DNA of 64,000 bases from VXLM01 sp034421575 (GCA_034421575.1 DAOUKG010000060.1:90803-154802); one strand, 5' to 3'. Shown: positions 53,162-62,234, counted from the first letter of the stretch. The notes: generated from the sequence alone by a model not told the origin. Translations and numbers: made by a program.

Positions 53162-53204
53162 GGGTCTGAGGCCCCATGATAGTGAATTGCCGGTATCACT
53201 TCAA
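53159..53204 (-). promoter_or_regulatory. Promoter/start cassette (copy 2)
   Basis: TTGAAG (53199-53204), 17-base spacer, TATCAT (53176-53181), then 14 bases to ATG 53161. Near-duplicate of the glcD promoter at 50688-50733, with six mismatches in 46 bases and both promoter boxes unchanged. Confidence 0.65.
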
Positions 53205-53228
53205 CTTGCGGACACACGCCGTTGCGTC

Positions 53229-53258
53229 TTGTTCCCCCGATACGTGACCTCATATAAT
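53229..53258 (+). promoter_or_regulatory. Promoter of the 658-residue protein gene
   Basis: TTGTTC (53229-53234), 18-base spacer, TATAAT (53253-53258). It starts 24 bases beyond the -35 of the divergent promoter and gives a ~160-base leader that includes a repeat-A hairpin. Confidence 0.55.
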
Positions 53259-53338
53259 CGGGCGCGAGCGCGGGATGCAAGAGAGTGCCAATTGATCAAT
53301 CGAATTCTTAGGTAGGTATCTCCTGGAACCATAGCCCC

Positions 53339-53369
53339 CGTTCACCCTGAGCCTGTCGAAGGGCGAACG
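53339..53369. repeat. Repeat-A hairpin in the leader
   Basis: CGTTCACCCT / AGGGCGAACG around GAGCCTGTCGA with one A-C mismatch. It ends 55 bases before the ATG and would be transcribed as part of the mRNA. Confidence 0.65.
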
Positions 53370-53424
53370 GAGGCCTTTCCAAGACTACGAATTTTCAACG
53401 AGGTAACCACAAGGAGGCCCAATA

Positions 53425-55401
53425 ATGGCGAATCGAAAAACTGTGTCGATGCCGGAGATGGTTGGTGTGCAGGCCACGGACATAACGGCCCCGCCGTCGT
53501 GGGCGATCCTTCAACGCAGGCTCATCGCTCTCATGGAGGACGCCGCCCCCATGATGAGCCGGAAGTACGCCGAGCGAAGCGGAGCGTGGTACTGGTCGGA
53601 CGACATGGATGACTATTACGAGCGGTCCTATAACTGGTGTCTTCTGTATGCGCTCGGAGGAAACGAGAACCTAGTCGATCTGGCCCTGAAGCACTGGAAC
53701 GCCACCACTCGTCTCTTCGACGACCGCGACGGGAACCGCATCAACAACCTTGATTACTATCATGGCGATACTGCGAAGGAGTTGAAGTACAGCATCCACA
53801 ACGAGTATTTTAGCCTTGCCCATCCGGGAGATGCGGAGTGGCACCACATGGGCGAAGGCAACATGGCGTTCTACGATTTCGGCGTGGCTGACCCCACGAT
53901 CTCGGAGAACGTCAGGCGGGCCAAGCGCTTCGCCGCGATGTACATCGGCGAGGACCCCGAGGCTCCGAACTGGGACCCCGTCCACAAAATCATCCGTTCG
54001 CCGATGAACAGCAGCCTGGGGCCGTGGCATAGTGCCCCGCTCCACTCGGTCAAGGACTATCTGCACGGCGGCACGTCACTCGACAACCCCGCGTGGAAAC
54101 CTCGCCCAATGGGTTCCCGTTCCTCCCTGTACCCAATCGTCAAGGACCTGGAGTTCGGTTGGTGGGACGACCCGGAGAAGGCTGACGAGATCATCGGGCT
54201 GTTCAACCACATCGTGCTGAACGGCGACCTCGTTGCGAACCTGTCGGCCACCGGACTCGTGACGAACGCCTACCTGTACACCGGCGAGGAGAAGTACAAG
54301 AAGTGGGTCTTGGAGTACGTGGATGTCTGGATGGAGCGCATTCGTCAAAACGGCGGAGTCATCCCCGACAACGTCGGGCCGACCGGGAAGATCGGCGAAC
54401 ACAGGGACGGCGTCTGGTGGGGTGGCCTGTACGGCTGGAACAGCGGATACGGCTGTACTCGACTATTTCATTCGGTCATGGTGGCGACCGAGTGCGCCGT
54501 GCTCTTGAGCGGCGACCTCGGATACGCGGACCTCATGCGCTCTCAGCTCAAGATGCTCCTCGACAACTCCTTCACCCGCGAAGACGGCCACCTCCTCGTG
54601 CCGAGGAGGGTCGGGCCCGACGGATGGGCCAGGGATAGCTCGGGAGACGGTGTCCTGCTCGGCCCGGACTCGATGCGAGTCTACGAGCCTGTCCACGTGT
54701 ACCACATGTCGATGTCGAAGGAGGACTACGACCTCATCGTCCGGCTGCGGGAGGGAGACAAGGAGCGCGACTGGAACGAGGTGACCTTCCACGGCGACCG
54801 CAGAGCGGACTGGGAGACCGAGTACAGCCGGTTCCAGTACTACGACGGGAAGAACCCTAACTGGCCCGAAAAGGCGTTGATAGCCCAGTACCAGCAGGCG
54901 GTGGACGCGTATGAGCGGCTGAAGGCCGACGACAGGGACGCGTTTCAGCTTATCGCCGACAACGAGGAGCCTCCGAATCCGGTCTACACGAAGGTGTTGA
55001 CGCAGACGATGCTGGGAAGCCCGCATTCGGTCTACCACGGCGGGCTGCTTCGGGCCACCGTGCGGTATTTCGACAAGGACCTCGCGCGGCCCGGCCTGCC
55101 CCAGGATGTTGGCGCACTGGTGGACTCGCTGTCGGCCGACGGCGTCGGTATTCAACTTGTGAATCTCAGCCGGACCGAGACACGGAACGTCATCGTTCAG
55201 GCGGGGGCCTTCGGGGAACACCGGTTTACCGAGATCAGGGTTGGCGATAAGGTCCAGCCTCTGGACTCCAAGTATTTTGAGGTCCGGCTTCCTCGCTCGA
55301 CGTCCATCCGGATTGAGGCAGGGATGCGCCGGTTCGTCAACGACCCCAGCTATGCCTTCCCCTGGCACGGCGGCAGCATCCCAACGCCGTTCCAATACTG
55401 A
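53425..55401 (+). CDS. Putative alpha/alpha-toroid enzyme, 658 residues
   Basis: Not assignable to a named family. The sequence shows repeated amphipathic helices with aromatic loops (GAWYWSDDMDDYYERSYNWC, GVWWGGLYGWNSGYGC and VATECAVLLSGDLGYADLMR), the texture of an (alpha/alpha)6 barrel as in glycan lyases and unsaturated glucuronyl hydrolases. A ~100-residue C-terminal part from GVGIQLVNLSRTETRNVIVQ looks like a beta-sandwich. No signal peptide. AAGGAGG precedes ATG 53425. Expected to act with the divergent barrel protein on an uncharacterised sugar. Confidence 0.55.
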   Translation: MANRKTVSMPEMVGVQATDITAPPSWAILQRRLIALMEDAAPMMSRKYAERSGAWYWSDDMDDYYERSYNWCLLYALGGNENLVDLALKHWNATTRLFDDRDGNRINNLDYYHGDTAKELKYSIHNEYFSLAHPGDAEWHHMGEGNMAFYDFGVADPTISENVRRAKRFAAMYIGEDPEAPNWDPVHKIIRSPMNSSLGPWHSAPLHSVKDYLHGGTSLDNPAWKPRPMGSRSSLYPIVKDLEFGWWDDPEKADEIIGLFNHIVLNGDLVANLSATGLVTNAYLYTGEEKYKKWVLEYVDVWMERIRQNGGVIPDNVGPTGKIGEHRDGVWWGGLYGWNSGYGCTRLFHSVMVATECAVLLSGDLGYADLMRSQLKMLLDNSFTREDGHLLVPRRVGPDGWARDSSGDGVLLGPDSMRVYEPVHVYHMSMSKEDYDLIVRLREGDKERDWNEVTFHGDRRADWETEYSRFQYYDGKNPNWPEKALIAQYQQAVDAYERLKADDRDAFQLIADNEEPPNPVYTKVLTQTMLGSPHSVYHGGLLRATVRYFDKDLARPGLPQDVGALVDSLSADGVGIQLVNLSRTETRNVIVQAGAFGEHRFTEIRVGDKVQPLDSKYFEVRLPRSTSIRIEAGMRRFVNDPSYAFPWHGGSIPTPFQY

Positions 55402-55714
55402 CGGGGAGATTACCCTGAAAATAATACCAATTCGCTTTGACTACGCCATAAATTACTGATGCACACCGGAACCCCGCCGTCATTCGATCCCCTCTCCCGT
55501 CGTGGGAGAGGGCTAGGGTGAGGGTCCGCAAGGCTGGCAAGTGAGATTACGGCCTTGCCACGCCAATTCGTTTTGAGTACACCGTGAATTGGCCGTAACA
55601 CAACCAAGCCATCCGTCATTCCGGCGAAGGCCGGAATCCAGAAAGCCCGGTCAGTCGAGAACACGGCCTCATCACACCCAATTGGTATAGGTAGGGGCGA
55701 TTCGCGAATCGCCC
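55402..55714. repeat. Intergenic repeat cluster
   Basis: Contains a CCAATTCG-TTTGA-TAC direct duplication (55429-55460 and 55563-55592), a perfect CCCTCTCCC/GGGAGAGGG hairpin (55490-55512) with the GGGTGAGGGT tail, and an ATTCCGG/CCGGAAT palindrome (55614-55647). No gene. Confidence 0.65.
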
Positions 55715-56920
55715 CTACCGAATGACGATCTCTCGTGGCGAACTCGTCAAGACCTCGCAGCCGTCTTCGGTGACGACTGTCGTCTCGCTGAACGCCGTAC
55801 CGTAGCGTCCCATCCGCCGGAGCGCGATGGGGTGATGGAAGACCATGCCGGGCCGGAGCACGGTGTCGATGCCGGACATGATTGCCCCCGTATCGTCGGC
55901 CCACGTCGGCGGGAATCCCGCGCCAATCGCGTATCCGAAGTTGCCGTGAAAGACGAAGCCATCGCCCGCCAAGGTCATGCCCTCCCAGCCCGCCTGCGCG
56001 ACCTCGTGTGCGGTGATGCCTGCGCGAATCGTGCCTAGGACATTGCCCAGCGCGGTCAGACACGCCTCAGCCATGCGCCGCGCCTCGGCGGGCGGCTCGC
56101 CGGTGAAGACCGTCCGCATCGTCGGGGCGCTGTACCGGTGGATGCAGCCTCCCATTTCGAGCAGGACAACATCGCCTTTTTCGAGGCGGTTGCGCTTATG
56201 CGTCGAGTGGAGAATGCCCGACCGACTGCCCGACGTGACGACCGGCGAGAGGCACATATACTCGCTCCCCGCCGCCACGATGGCCTCCGACGCCGCGGCT
56301 GCCATGTCGTTGTCGGTTGCGCCCTCGCGGGCCGCGTCGATAGCGGCCGCCATCCCCGCTTTCGTCGTCTTGGCCGCAGCGCGGATGTGCTCGATCTCCC
56401 TTGGCGACTTCACCGTCTTGACGGCCTCGACGATACCCGACCCGTCGACGAACTGTGCCTTCGGAAGGGCACCAACAAGACCGTCGTACGTCCCCGCCGG
56501 AAGGCCGTGACTGCGCTTCTCCACGCCCACCTTCGCGCCGTCGAGTCTTCTTTCCCTGAGCGTGTCGGCGATGTACTGCGCATTACTCCTGTCGGGAACG
56601 TAGCCGCGCCTGTCGTCGAGCCACGTATGTACCAGCGCTCCCCCCAACTCCGGCGACGGCACGATCAGCGTCGGATCGCCCTCCAGCGGCACGACCATGC
56701 ACTCACCAAAGTTCGGAGAGAAGGTCTGGTACCCCGTCAAATACAGAACATTCGGCGGATGCTGCACGACCAGCGCTTCAACATCCCGCTCGCGCATACC
56801 ATCCCGGACTGCCGCCAACCGCGCCTCATACTCCTCAACCGGAAACGCCAACTCCTGTGCTAGGCCGTCCAGCATGTCCAGAGTGGCAAGTCCGCCGGAA
56901 ATCGTCGAGTGAACTCTCAT
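55715..56920 (-). CDS. M24-family hydrolase of the creatinase/ectoine-hydrolase type
   Basis: A 401-residue 'pita-bread' protein with an N-terminal creatinase-like domain (about 1-165) and the M24 domain. The first metal-ligand Asp of aminopeptidase P/prolidase is Glu255 (VVLLEMGGCIHRYSAPTMRT) and the second is lost (Ala265/Pro266). This matches metal-free creatinase and the ectoine hydrolase DoeA better than a peptidase. FHGNFGYAIGAGFPPTWAD supplies the active-site His region. AAGGGA is the ribosome site. Substrate is probably a C-N bond in an amidine or amide rather than a Xaa-Pro peptide. Confidence 0.8.
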   Translation of the reverse strand: MRVHSTISGGLATLDMLDGLAQELAFPVEEYEARLAAVRDGMRERDVEALVVQHPPNVLYLTGYQTFSPNFGECMVVPLEGDPTLIVPSPELGGALVHTWLDDRRGYVPDRSNAQYIADTLRERRLDGAKVGVEKRSHGLPAGTYDGLVGALPKAQFVDGSGIVEAVKTVKSPREIEHIRAAAKTTKAGMAAAIDAAREGATDNDMAAAASEAIVAAGSEYMCLSPVVTSGSRSGILHSTHKRNRLEKGDVVLLEMGGCIHRYSAPTMRTVFTGEPPAEARRMAEACLTALGNVLGTIRAGITAHEVAQAGWEGMTLAGDGFVFHGNFGYAIGAGFPPTWADDTGAIMSGIDTVLRPGMVFHHPIALRRMGRYGTAFSETTVVTEDGCEVLTSSPREIVIR

Positions 56921-56943
56921 AGCTCAATCCCTTTCAAGCTGCG

Positions 56944-57228
56944 ATGGGCCTCATGGTATCATCGACTTCCTACTTTTCAACGAGCGGTCCAAAACGATCA
57001 GGGCGTCAAACATTGCAGTATTCAGTCGTAGTTCATACAGCCGAAGAAGGCGGTTTCTGGGTTGAAGTTCCGGCATTGCCCGGCTGCTACTCTCAGGGCG
57101 AGTCGGTGGAAGAATCCCTCCGGAACGTAAGCGAAGCCATAGAGTTATATCTCGAAGTGCTCAGGGACGAGGGCCGGGACGTGCCAAAGGATGCCGAAGT
57201 CGTCTATCAGGTAAGCGTGGCCGTGTAG
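56944..57228 (+). CDS. HicB-family antitoxin-like protein, no HicA partner
   Basis: A HicB partial RNase H fold: LQYSVVVHTAEEGGFWVEVPALPGCYSQGESVEESLRNVSEAIELYLE (in part) is diagnostic. Length 94 from ATG 56944; homology starts at Leu24, so TTG 57013 is possible. The DNA-binding C-terminal extension of full antitoxins is absent and no hicA is found on either side. Such orphan HicB-like proteins are common and of unknown role. Confidence 0.8.
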   Translation: MGLMVSSTSYFSTSGPKRSGRQTLQYSVVVHTAEEGGFWVEVPALPGCYSQGESVEESLRNVSEAIELYLEVLRDEGRDVPKDAEVVYQVSVAV

Positions 57229-57279
57229 GCGAGGGAGCGCTCATCGGCGAAGTCAATTAGGGTAAGCCTTAACTCCCCC

Positions 57280-60200
57280 TCACATCGTCAGCCGACGATA
57301 CAGGAACAGCAGCCGCCTCGGTAGCTGCAGAATGTCGTCGAGGATCTCGTAGCCCATGTCCTGGCACATCGTCGCCAGGTAATCGTGGCCGTTCTTATCG
57401 ACGGTGAGGGCGAATGCCGTGATGTCCTTGGCCTTCGCCTCGTCGAGGGCCATCTTGGTGTCGTGGACGGCGTACTCTTTCTCTACCCCCTCGCGGCTGT
57501 AGCCCCTGTCCTGCGGCCTGCCGTCGCTGATGAGGAAGAGGAGCTTGGTCTTGGCGTCCAGCGCGTCCAGCTTGGTCGTGGCGTGGCGGATGGCCGGCCC
57601 CATGCGCGTGGCGTGTAGCGGCGACACCCGGTCGATACGCCGCTTGATGCTGTCCGAAAAATTCTCCTCGATGTCCTTGATGGTGTAGAACTCGACGTTC
57701 TCCCGCCCGTAGCCGGAGAAGGCGTAGATGCCGTACCGGTCGCCGACGGCCTCCAGCGCGTTGATGAGCAGGACGCACGCCTCCTTCTCAAGGTCGATGA
57801 TGCGCTTGTACGACCGACGCATTCCCTCGCCGCGTCGCGTCCGCAGCCATGTCATGTACTCGACCGGATCGTCCGGCGCGTCCCAGTCCTCGCCCTTGCG
57901 CGACTCGTCGACCGCCTCCGCCGTCGACGCGCTCGTGTCCAGCAGGAACACGACCGCCACGTCGCGCTGCACCTTGTTTCGCCGCCAGTACAGCTTGTCG
58001 CTCGGACTTGACCCCGTCCGAATATCGACCATCGCCTCGATCACGTCGTCGATGTCGATCTCCTCGCCGTCCTCCAGCTTGCGCTGCTTGCGGAACATCT
58101 CCGGCACGAGAAGCTCGAACTGTCGCCTGATCTGGTTCACCAGCGTCGAGTAGCCAGCGAGGGTCTGACCGTAGTATGCGGGGTCGCCCTCGCTCATCTG
58201 CTTCTGGCGAACGACGCACCAGCGTGGCTTGTAGTCCTCCGCGCGGAAGTCCCACTCGTCGTAGACGAATGTCTGCGGCTCGTCCGGGTCGATGGGGCCG
58301 CCGTCCTCGTCGACGTGTACGAACTGTCCCTGCCCTCGGTCCGGGTGCGACGGCGCGGTCATGCTGGCCTCTTTGAGCATGTTCTGCGCCATGTCCGCGG
58401 TCATGTCCTCGGCCTCGCCGAACTCCATGGCGTCGAGGTCGAGTTCCGCGCTGTTCTGGATCAGCTCCTGGAGCATCTCCTGTGTGATCTCCTGCGAATC
58501 GCCGTCGGCGGAGCCTTCGGTGCCCTTCTGCAGGCGAAGCTGTTCGAGGAGCTGCACCATCTCCGGCTTGAAGTCGCCGCGATAGTCCACGTCCTGGCTC
58601 GTCTCGTACTCCTGCTCGCCTGGAGACTTCTCCTGCGACTCCGCGCCGAGACCCTCCATGAGCGACTGGATGATGTCGTCCTCGGCCTCCGATTCCATCG
58701 ACGACTCGTCTGCATCGTCGCCAAGGTCGAGGTCCTGGAATTCGTCCTCGTCGAGCGGCCTGTTCGGAATCTGGATCAGCACCGCGTAGATGCGGAGCAT
58801 CGCCTCCGCCGTGTCCTCGACGGTCGTGCCGAAGGCGTTCGCCCGCCTTGCGATCGACGCGATCTTGCGCGCCTCCTCCACGTACTCCACCGGCGTGGGA
58901 AGGCTCTCGTCTTCCCGCAGCGTCACGCGCACGAGGAACTCGACCATCGCCTCGCGGGCCGGCATCTGGGTGATCTCCGGCCTCGAAGCGAGCGCGTCGG
59001 TCTGCACCCGCGCGTAGCTCTTCCTCATGCCGAGGTACTCGGTCAGCACCCGGATGTCCAGCCGACCGCCCTCGATGATCGTGAACAGGTCGAGCGAGAG
59101 TTTTCTGTCCTCCAAGAGATTGAAGAGACGTTGGATATCGGTCACCCACTCCGTCCCGTCTCCGTTCGACCCGGTGACCTCCAGCACTTCCCTTTCAAGT
59201 CCGGGCCTGAGGTCCTTGAACACCGTCGACGGTGTATCGAACTCGAACCAGAAGCTGCCGAACTCCAGACGCGCCACCTGGTGCGTCGAGACGACCTTGA
59301 ACAGCGCGAAGTTCTCTTCCTTCGTCTGGTACCTGTCGGCGATGGCGGGCACGTACACCGTAGAACCCTCCGTGGTTGGAGAGTCGGGCGCAAGCCATCC
59401 AATGCGCTTTTCCGCCAGTTCCTCGCTCGCTGCCACCTTCACCTCGGCCCCCGCGAGGGCCTGGCAGTACATCTCCATGAGGTCCTTGATCCGCTCGAAC
59501 TCGATGTTGGCCGAGAGCGCGTCAAGCTCGCTCTGCGAGTGAGCAGACTCCAGGCGGAAGTAGGCCATCCCCGCGTCGCGATTGCGCTGGAGCACGTGGA
59601 CGCCTTCGAGGTACCACTGGCGGAGCTGGAGGATGGTCACCCGTTCGAGAGCCTTCGGGCAGCTCTTGATGAAGTCGGGGATGGCGCTCGGCGCGTGCTC
59701 CATCAGGTCTTCAGACATTTCCAGGACATACTCGTGGTACTCGTTGTCGAGCTCCCACAGCGCCTGCGACACTTCTAGCATCGAGCCCGGCAGGTTGCCG
59801 GCGCCACTCTCACGCAGCGCGTCCGCCAGCGCGATGAAGCGTCCGCGCTGACTCGCCTGCACCCTCGGCAGCGAGCGTGCGGTCGCGTCGAACACGCTCT
59901 TGACCTGCCGCCATCCCGTCTCCGCTACCGAGTACGACAGCCCGATGAACGCCTGGTTGTGCTCGCCCAGCGCCGGGAAGATTCGCTCTCCAAGGACAAT
60001 ACAGTCTGTCGCAACGTCGTACGACCGCCGCGAGACGTACTCCAGGAACGCGACGAACCGGTCGAGGTCCTCGATTTCCAGCGACTGGACCAGCTTGGGA
60101 CTCGAATCGAAGAACTTGCAGGCGAGGGTACCCGACTTCCACGTGCCTTTGTACAGGCGTCGGCCCATCATCGCCCACTCTTCTACGTGGCGCGCGCGGA

Positions 60201-60540
60201 GCTTCTGCAGGGTGCCGTGGCTCGCGTTGAAGTAGCAGGCCGCAAGGGTGGGGGAGTCCTGGCAGAGTCGAATTCCGCACTCCGACCACTCCTCGAAGCG
60301 ACTGAACGGCATCAGGCTCACGACCTTGGCGCTTGCCTTGTAGTACTGCGCGGCGGACTCCCACGAGCGGACGGTCTGTCCCGCCAGCCTGAGTCCGGTG
60401 TCGGCCCACGTGGCGATCTGCACGGAATTCAGGAGGTCGGACATCTTGTGCCACGACCGGTCGAACTCCTCGATCGCCAGGGGCGGGTATTGCTCGAGCG
60501 CCGTGCGCACTCGCTGTCGTACTACATCGTGGTCTTCCAC
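57280..60540 (-). CDS. norD: VWA-domain protein of the NorD/CbbO type
   Basis: About 1086 residues. The first ~500 are helical repeats, then an acidic linker, then a C-terminal VWA domain with the MIDAS motif DTSAS (Asp868), LLFLISDGRPQDRG and YGIYAFSGYGRENVEFYTIKD (in part), as in NorD and CbbO. It pairs with the AAA+ protein NorQ/CbbQ to remodel a metalloenzyme. GTG 60540 with GGAGAGG is chosen; an open frame extends another 112 codons inside the Nudix gene but is out-of-frame shadow, rich in Arg. It overlaps the Nudix stop by 19 bases. No nor or cbb gene is near. Confidence 0.85.
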   Translation of the reverse strand: MEDHDVVRQRVRTALEQYPPLAIEEFDRSWHKMSDLLNSVQIATWADTGLRLAGQTVRSWESAAQYYKASAKVVSLMPFSRFEEWSECGIRLCQDSPTLAACYFNASHGTLQKLRARHVEEWAMMGRRLYKGTWKSGTLACKFFDSSPKLVQSLEIEDLDRFVAFLEYVSRRSYDVATDCIVLGERIFPALGEHNQAFIGLSYSVAETGWRQVKSVFDATARSLPRVQASQRGRFIALADALRESGAGNLPGSMLEVSQALWELDNEYHEYVLEMSEDLMEHAPSAIPDFIKSCPKALERVTILQLRQWYLEGVHVLQRNRDAGMAYFRLESAHSQSELDALSANIEFERIKDLMEMYCQALAGAEVKVAASEELAEKRIGWLAPDSPTTEGSTVYVPAIADRYQTKEENFALFKVVSTHQVARLEFGSFWFEFDTPSTVFKDLRPGLEREVLEVTGSNGDGTEWVTDIQRLFNLLEDRKLSLDLFTIIEGGRLDIRVLTEYLGMRKSYARVQTDALASRPEITQMPAREAMVEFLVRVTLREDESLPTPVEYVEEARKIASIARRANAFGTTVEDTAEAMLRIYAVLIQIPNRPLDEDEFQDLDLGDDADESSMESEAEDDIIQSLMEGLGAESQEKSPGEQEYETSQDVDYRGDFKPEMVQLLEQLRLQKGTEGSADGDSQEITQEMLQELIQNSAELDLDAMEFGEAEDMTADMAQNMLKEASMTAPSHPDRGQGQFVHVDEDGGPIDPDEPQTFVYDEWDFRAEDYKPRWCVVRQKQMSEGDPAYYGQTLAGYSTLVNQIRRQFELLVPEMFRKQRKLEDGEEIDIDDVIEAMVDIRTGSSPSDKLYWRRNKVQRDVAVVFLLDTSASTAEAVDESRKGEDWDAPDDPVEYMTWLRTRRGEGMRRSYKRIIDLEKEACVLLINALEAVGDRYGIYAFSGYGRENVEFYTIKDIEENFSDSIKRRIDRVSPLHATRMGPAIRHATTKLDALDAKTKLLFLISDGRPQDRGYSREGVEKEYAVHDTKMALDEAKAKDITAFALTVDKNGHDYLATMCQDMGYEILDDILQLPRRLLFLYRRLTM

Positions 60541-61139
60541 AAGTCCTCTCCGTCGTCGATGGTCTTCAGGATTCGGACGAACCCTTCCAGTATCATTCCG
60601 GTCGCCCCCCAGATGAGATGTCCGTTGTGGGCATACGTCGCCCGCCGCTCGATCGCGCCGTTCACGAGACGGCTGTCGTCCCGGAGATTCCGTCCGTTCA
60701 GGATGGCCTCCAAGGGCACCTCGACAACCTCGGCCACTTCGATGTTCGGCTTGAAGTCGTACCCGCCGGGAATCGTCCCAACGTAGGGGGTCACGACGAA
60801 GTCCGAGATGGTCACGATGTCGTCCAACTCGCCCAGCACGGTCACGTCCGCAGGGTCGATGGACATCTCTTCCCACGTCTCACGGAGGGCGGTGTCCAGA
60901 ATCGTCGTGTCGCCCGACTCCCATCCGCCGCCGGGGAAGGCGATCTCGCCCTTGTGCTTCTCAACGTGCTCGCTGCGCTTATTGAAGAGGACGTGGGTCG
61001 TACCGTCCTTGGGGTACAACAGGACCAGGACTCCCGCGCGGGCCATGGAGGGATCGTCGATCTCGCGTTTGCAATGCCCCGCCAGCGCATGTCGGATCGC
61101 GGACTCGACCGGTGTTGCGGGCATTGTTTGTGTTCGCAT
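60522..61139 (-). CDS. Nudix hydrolase, CoA pyrophosphatase (NUDT7/8) type
   Basis: A 205-residue protein with the CoA-Nudix signature: LFNKRSEHVEKHKGEIAFPGGGW followed by LDTALRETWEEMSI (quoted in part). It would cleave CoA or its derivatives to 4'-phosphopantetheine and 3',5'-ADP. An open frame continues to 61226 but its extra N-terminus is translated repeat-A DNA, so ATG 61139 is the better start although no ribosome site is clear. coaE two genes away links the operon to CoA. Confidence 0.82.
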   Translation of the reverse strand: MRTQTMPATPVESAIRHALAGHCKREIDDPSMARAGVLVLLYPKDGTTHVLFNKRSEHVEKHKGEIAFPGGGWESGDTTILDTALRETWEEMSIDPADVTVLGELDDIVTISDFVVTPYVGTIPGGYDFKPNIEVAEVVEVPLEAILNGRNLRDDSRLVNGAIERRATYAHNGHLIWGATGMILEGFVRILKTIDDGEDLWKTTM

Positions 61140-61185
61140 AGAAAGGGGAGAGCGGTCTACCTTAGAGGGCGCGGAAGAGTCTATC

Positions 61186-61250
61186 CGTTCACCCTGAGCT
61201 TGTCGAAGGGTCGATGCGCCGTTCATGGTTCGACAAGCTCACCACGAACG
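61186..61250. repeat. Two repeat-A copies, one inverted
   Basis: CGTTCACCCT-GAGCTTGTCGA-AGGGT (61186-61211) lies directly beside CGTTCATGGT-TCGACAAGCTC-ACCACGAACG (61220-61250), which is the same hairpin on the other strand with a different, mostly complementary stem. Confidence 0.65.
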
Positions 61251-61321
61251 GTTTCTTGCGACGCCATTGCCGCTCTCTCTTGAGGGATGCCACGAGGTCC
61301 ACCGTCGCCGGGAACGTCGCA

Positions 61322-62218
61322 TCACTCGAAAATCGAATTGATCACCTCGTCCACGCTGGCCTGTAGGGAGTGGTCGTCGGTAACTGCCCAGTTCACCGCC
61401 ACCTGGCATGCCCGTCGCGGCTCGATGCCTCCCGCAATCATCTTCCCTGCATAGATCAGCAGGCGCGTGCTCGCGCCCTCGGCCAGGCCGTGCTCCTTGA
61501 GGTTTCGCACCTTCTCGCCGAGCTTCGCCAGGCCCATCGACGTCTCTTCGTCGACGCCCGATTCGTGGGCGACGATCTCAGCCTCGGTCTCCTTCGGCGG
61601 ATAGTCGAACTCGATGGCGACGAATCTCTGGCGCGTGCTGTGCTTGAGGTCCTTCAACGCGCTCTGGTAGCCGGGGTTGTAGGACATCACCAGCAGGAAC
61701 CCGTCTGCCGCCTCCAGGAGCTCGCCCTTCTTCTCCACGGGGAGGATGCGTCGGTGGTCGGTCAGCGGGTGGATGAGCACCGTCGTGTCCTTGCGCGCCT
61801 CTACGATCTCGTCGAGGTAGCAGATGCCGCCGGCCTTGACCGCGCGGGTCAGGGGGCCGTCGATCCAGATCGTCTCCTCGCCCTGCAGAAGGTAGCGGCC
61901 CACGAGATCGCTGGCCGTGAGGTCCTCATGACACGCGATGGTCACGAGAGGCAGGTTTCCGTTGGACGAGGCGTCCGGCGAAGCGCCGTCGTTCTGCGAA
62001 ATCCGCGTCATCGGCTGTCCCAGCCGGTACGACATGTACTCGACGAAGCGTGTCTTCCCGCAGCCGGTCGGGCCCTTGAACAGTACGGGGATCTTCGACC
62101 TGTATGCCGCCTCGAAGAGCTCGACCTCGTCCCCGATGGGCACGTAGTACGGCTCCTCAGTGAGGTGGTACTCCTCGATGATATAGCTGCGGTAGAGAGT
62201 CTGTGTCTTGGTCGTCAT
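61322..62218 (-). CDS. norQ: MoxR-family AAA+ ATPase of the NorQ/CbbQ type
   Basis: A 298-residue AAA+ protein: Walker A GPTGCGKT (49-56), Walker B LDEI (135-138), sensor region around MSYNPGYQSALKDLKHSTRQ. Members assist the assembly or activation of nitric-oxide reductase, RuBisCO or nitrite reductase together with a VWA partner, here the product of 57280-60540. The client is not encoded in the window. Gene starts 16 bases after coaE. Confidence 0.88.
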   Translation of the reverse strand: MTTKTQTLYRSYIIEEYHLTEEPYYVPIGDEVELFEAAYRSKIPVLFKGPTGCGKTRFVEYMSYRLGQPMTRISQNDGASPDASSNGNLPLVTIACHEDLTASDLVGRYLLQGEETIWIDGPLTRAVKAGGICYLDEIVEARKDTTVLIHPLTDHRRILPVEKKGELLEAADGFLLVMSYNPGYQSALKDLKHSTRQRFVAIEFDYPPKETEAEIVAHESGVDEETSMGLAKLGEKVRNLKEHGLAEGASTRLLIYAGKMIAGGIEPRRACQVAVNWAVTDDHSLQASVDEVINSIFE

Positions 62219-62234
62219 CGTGTGGTGTCACATC

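Noticed and set aside
55490..55512. CCCTCTCCC/GGGAGAGGG hairpin as an intrinsic terminator
   Set aside because: No T-run follows, and the same unit with the same tail occurs at 63923 and, degenerate, at 15085, so it is a dispersed repeat.
60541..60876. N-terminal extension of the VWA protein by 112 residues
   Set aside because: It is Arg-rich shadow sequence inside the Nudix coding region, and GTG 60540 has a ribosome site.
61140..61226. Longer start of the CoA-type Nudix protein
   Set aside because: The additional residues are a translation of the repeat-A element; homology starts after ATG 61139.
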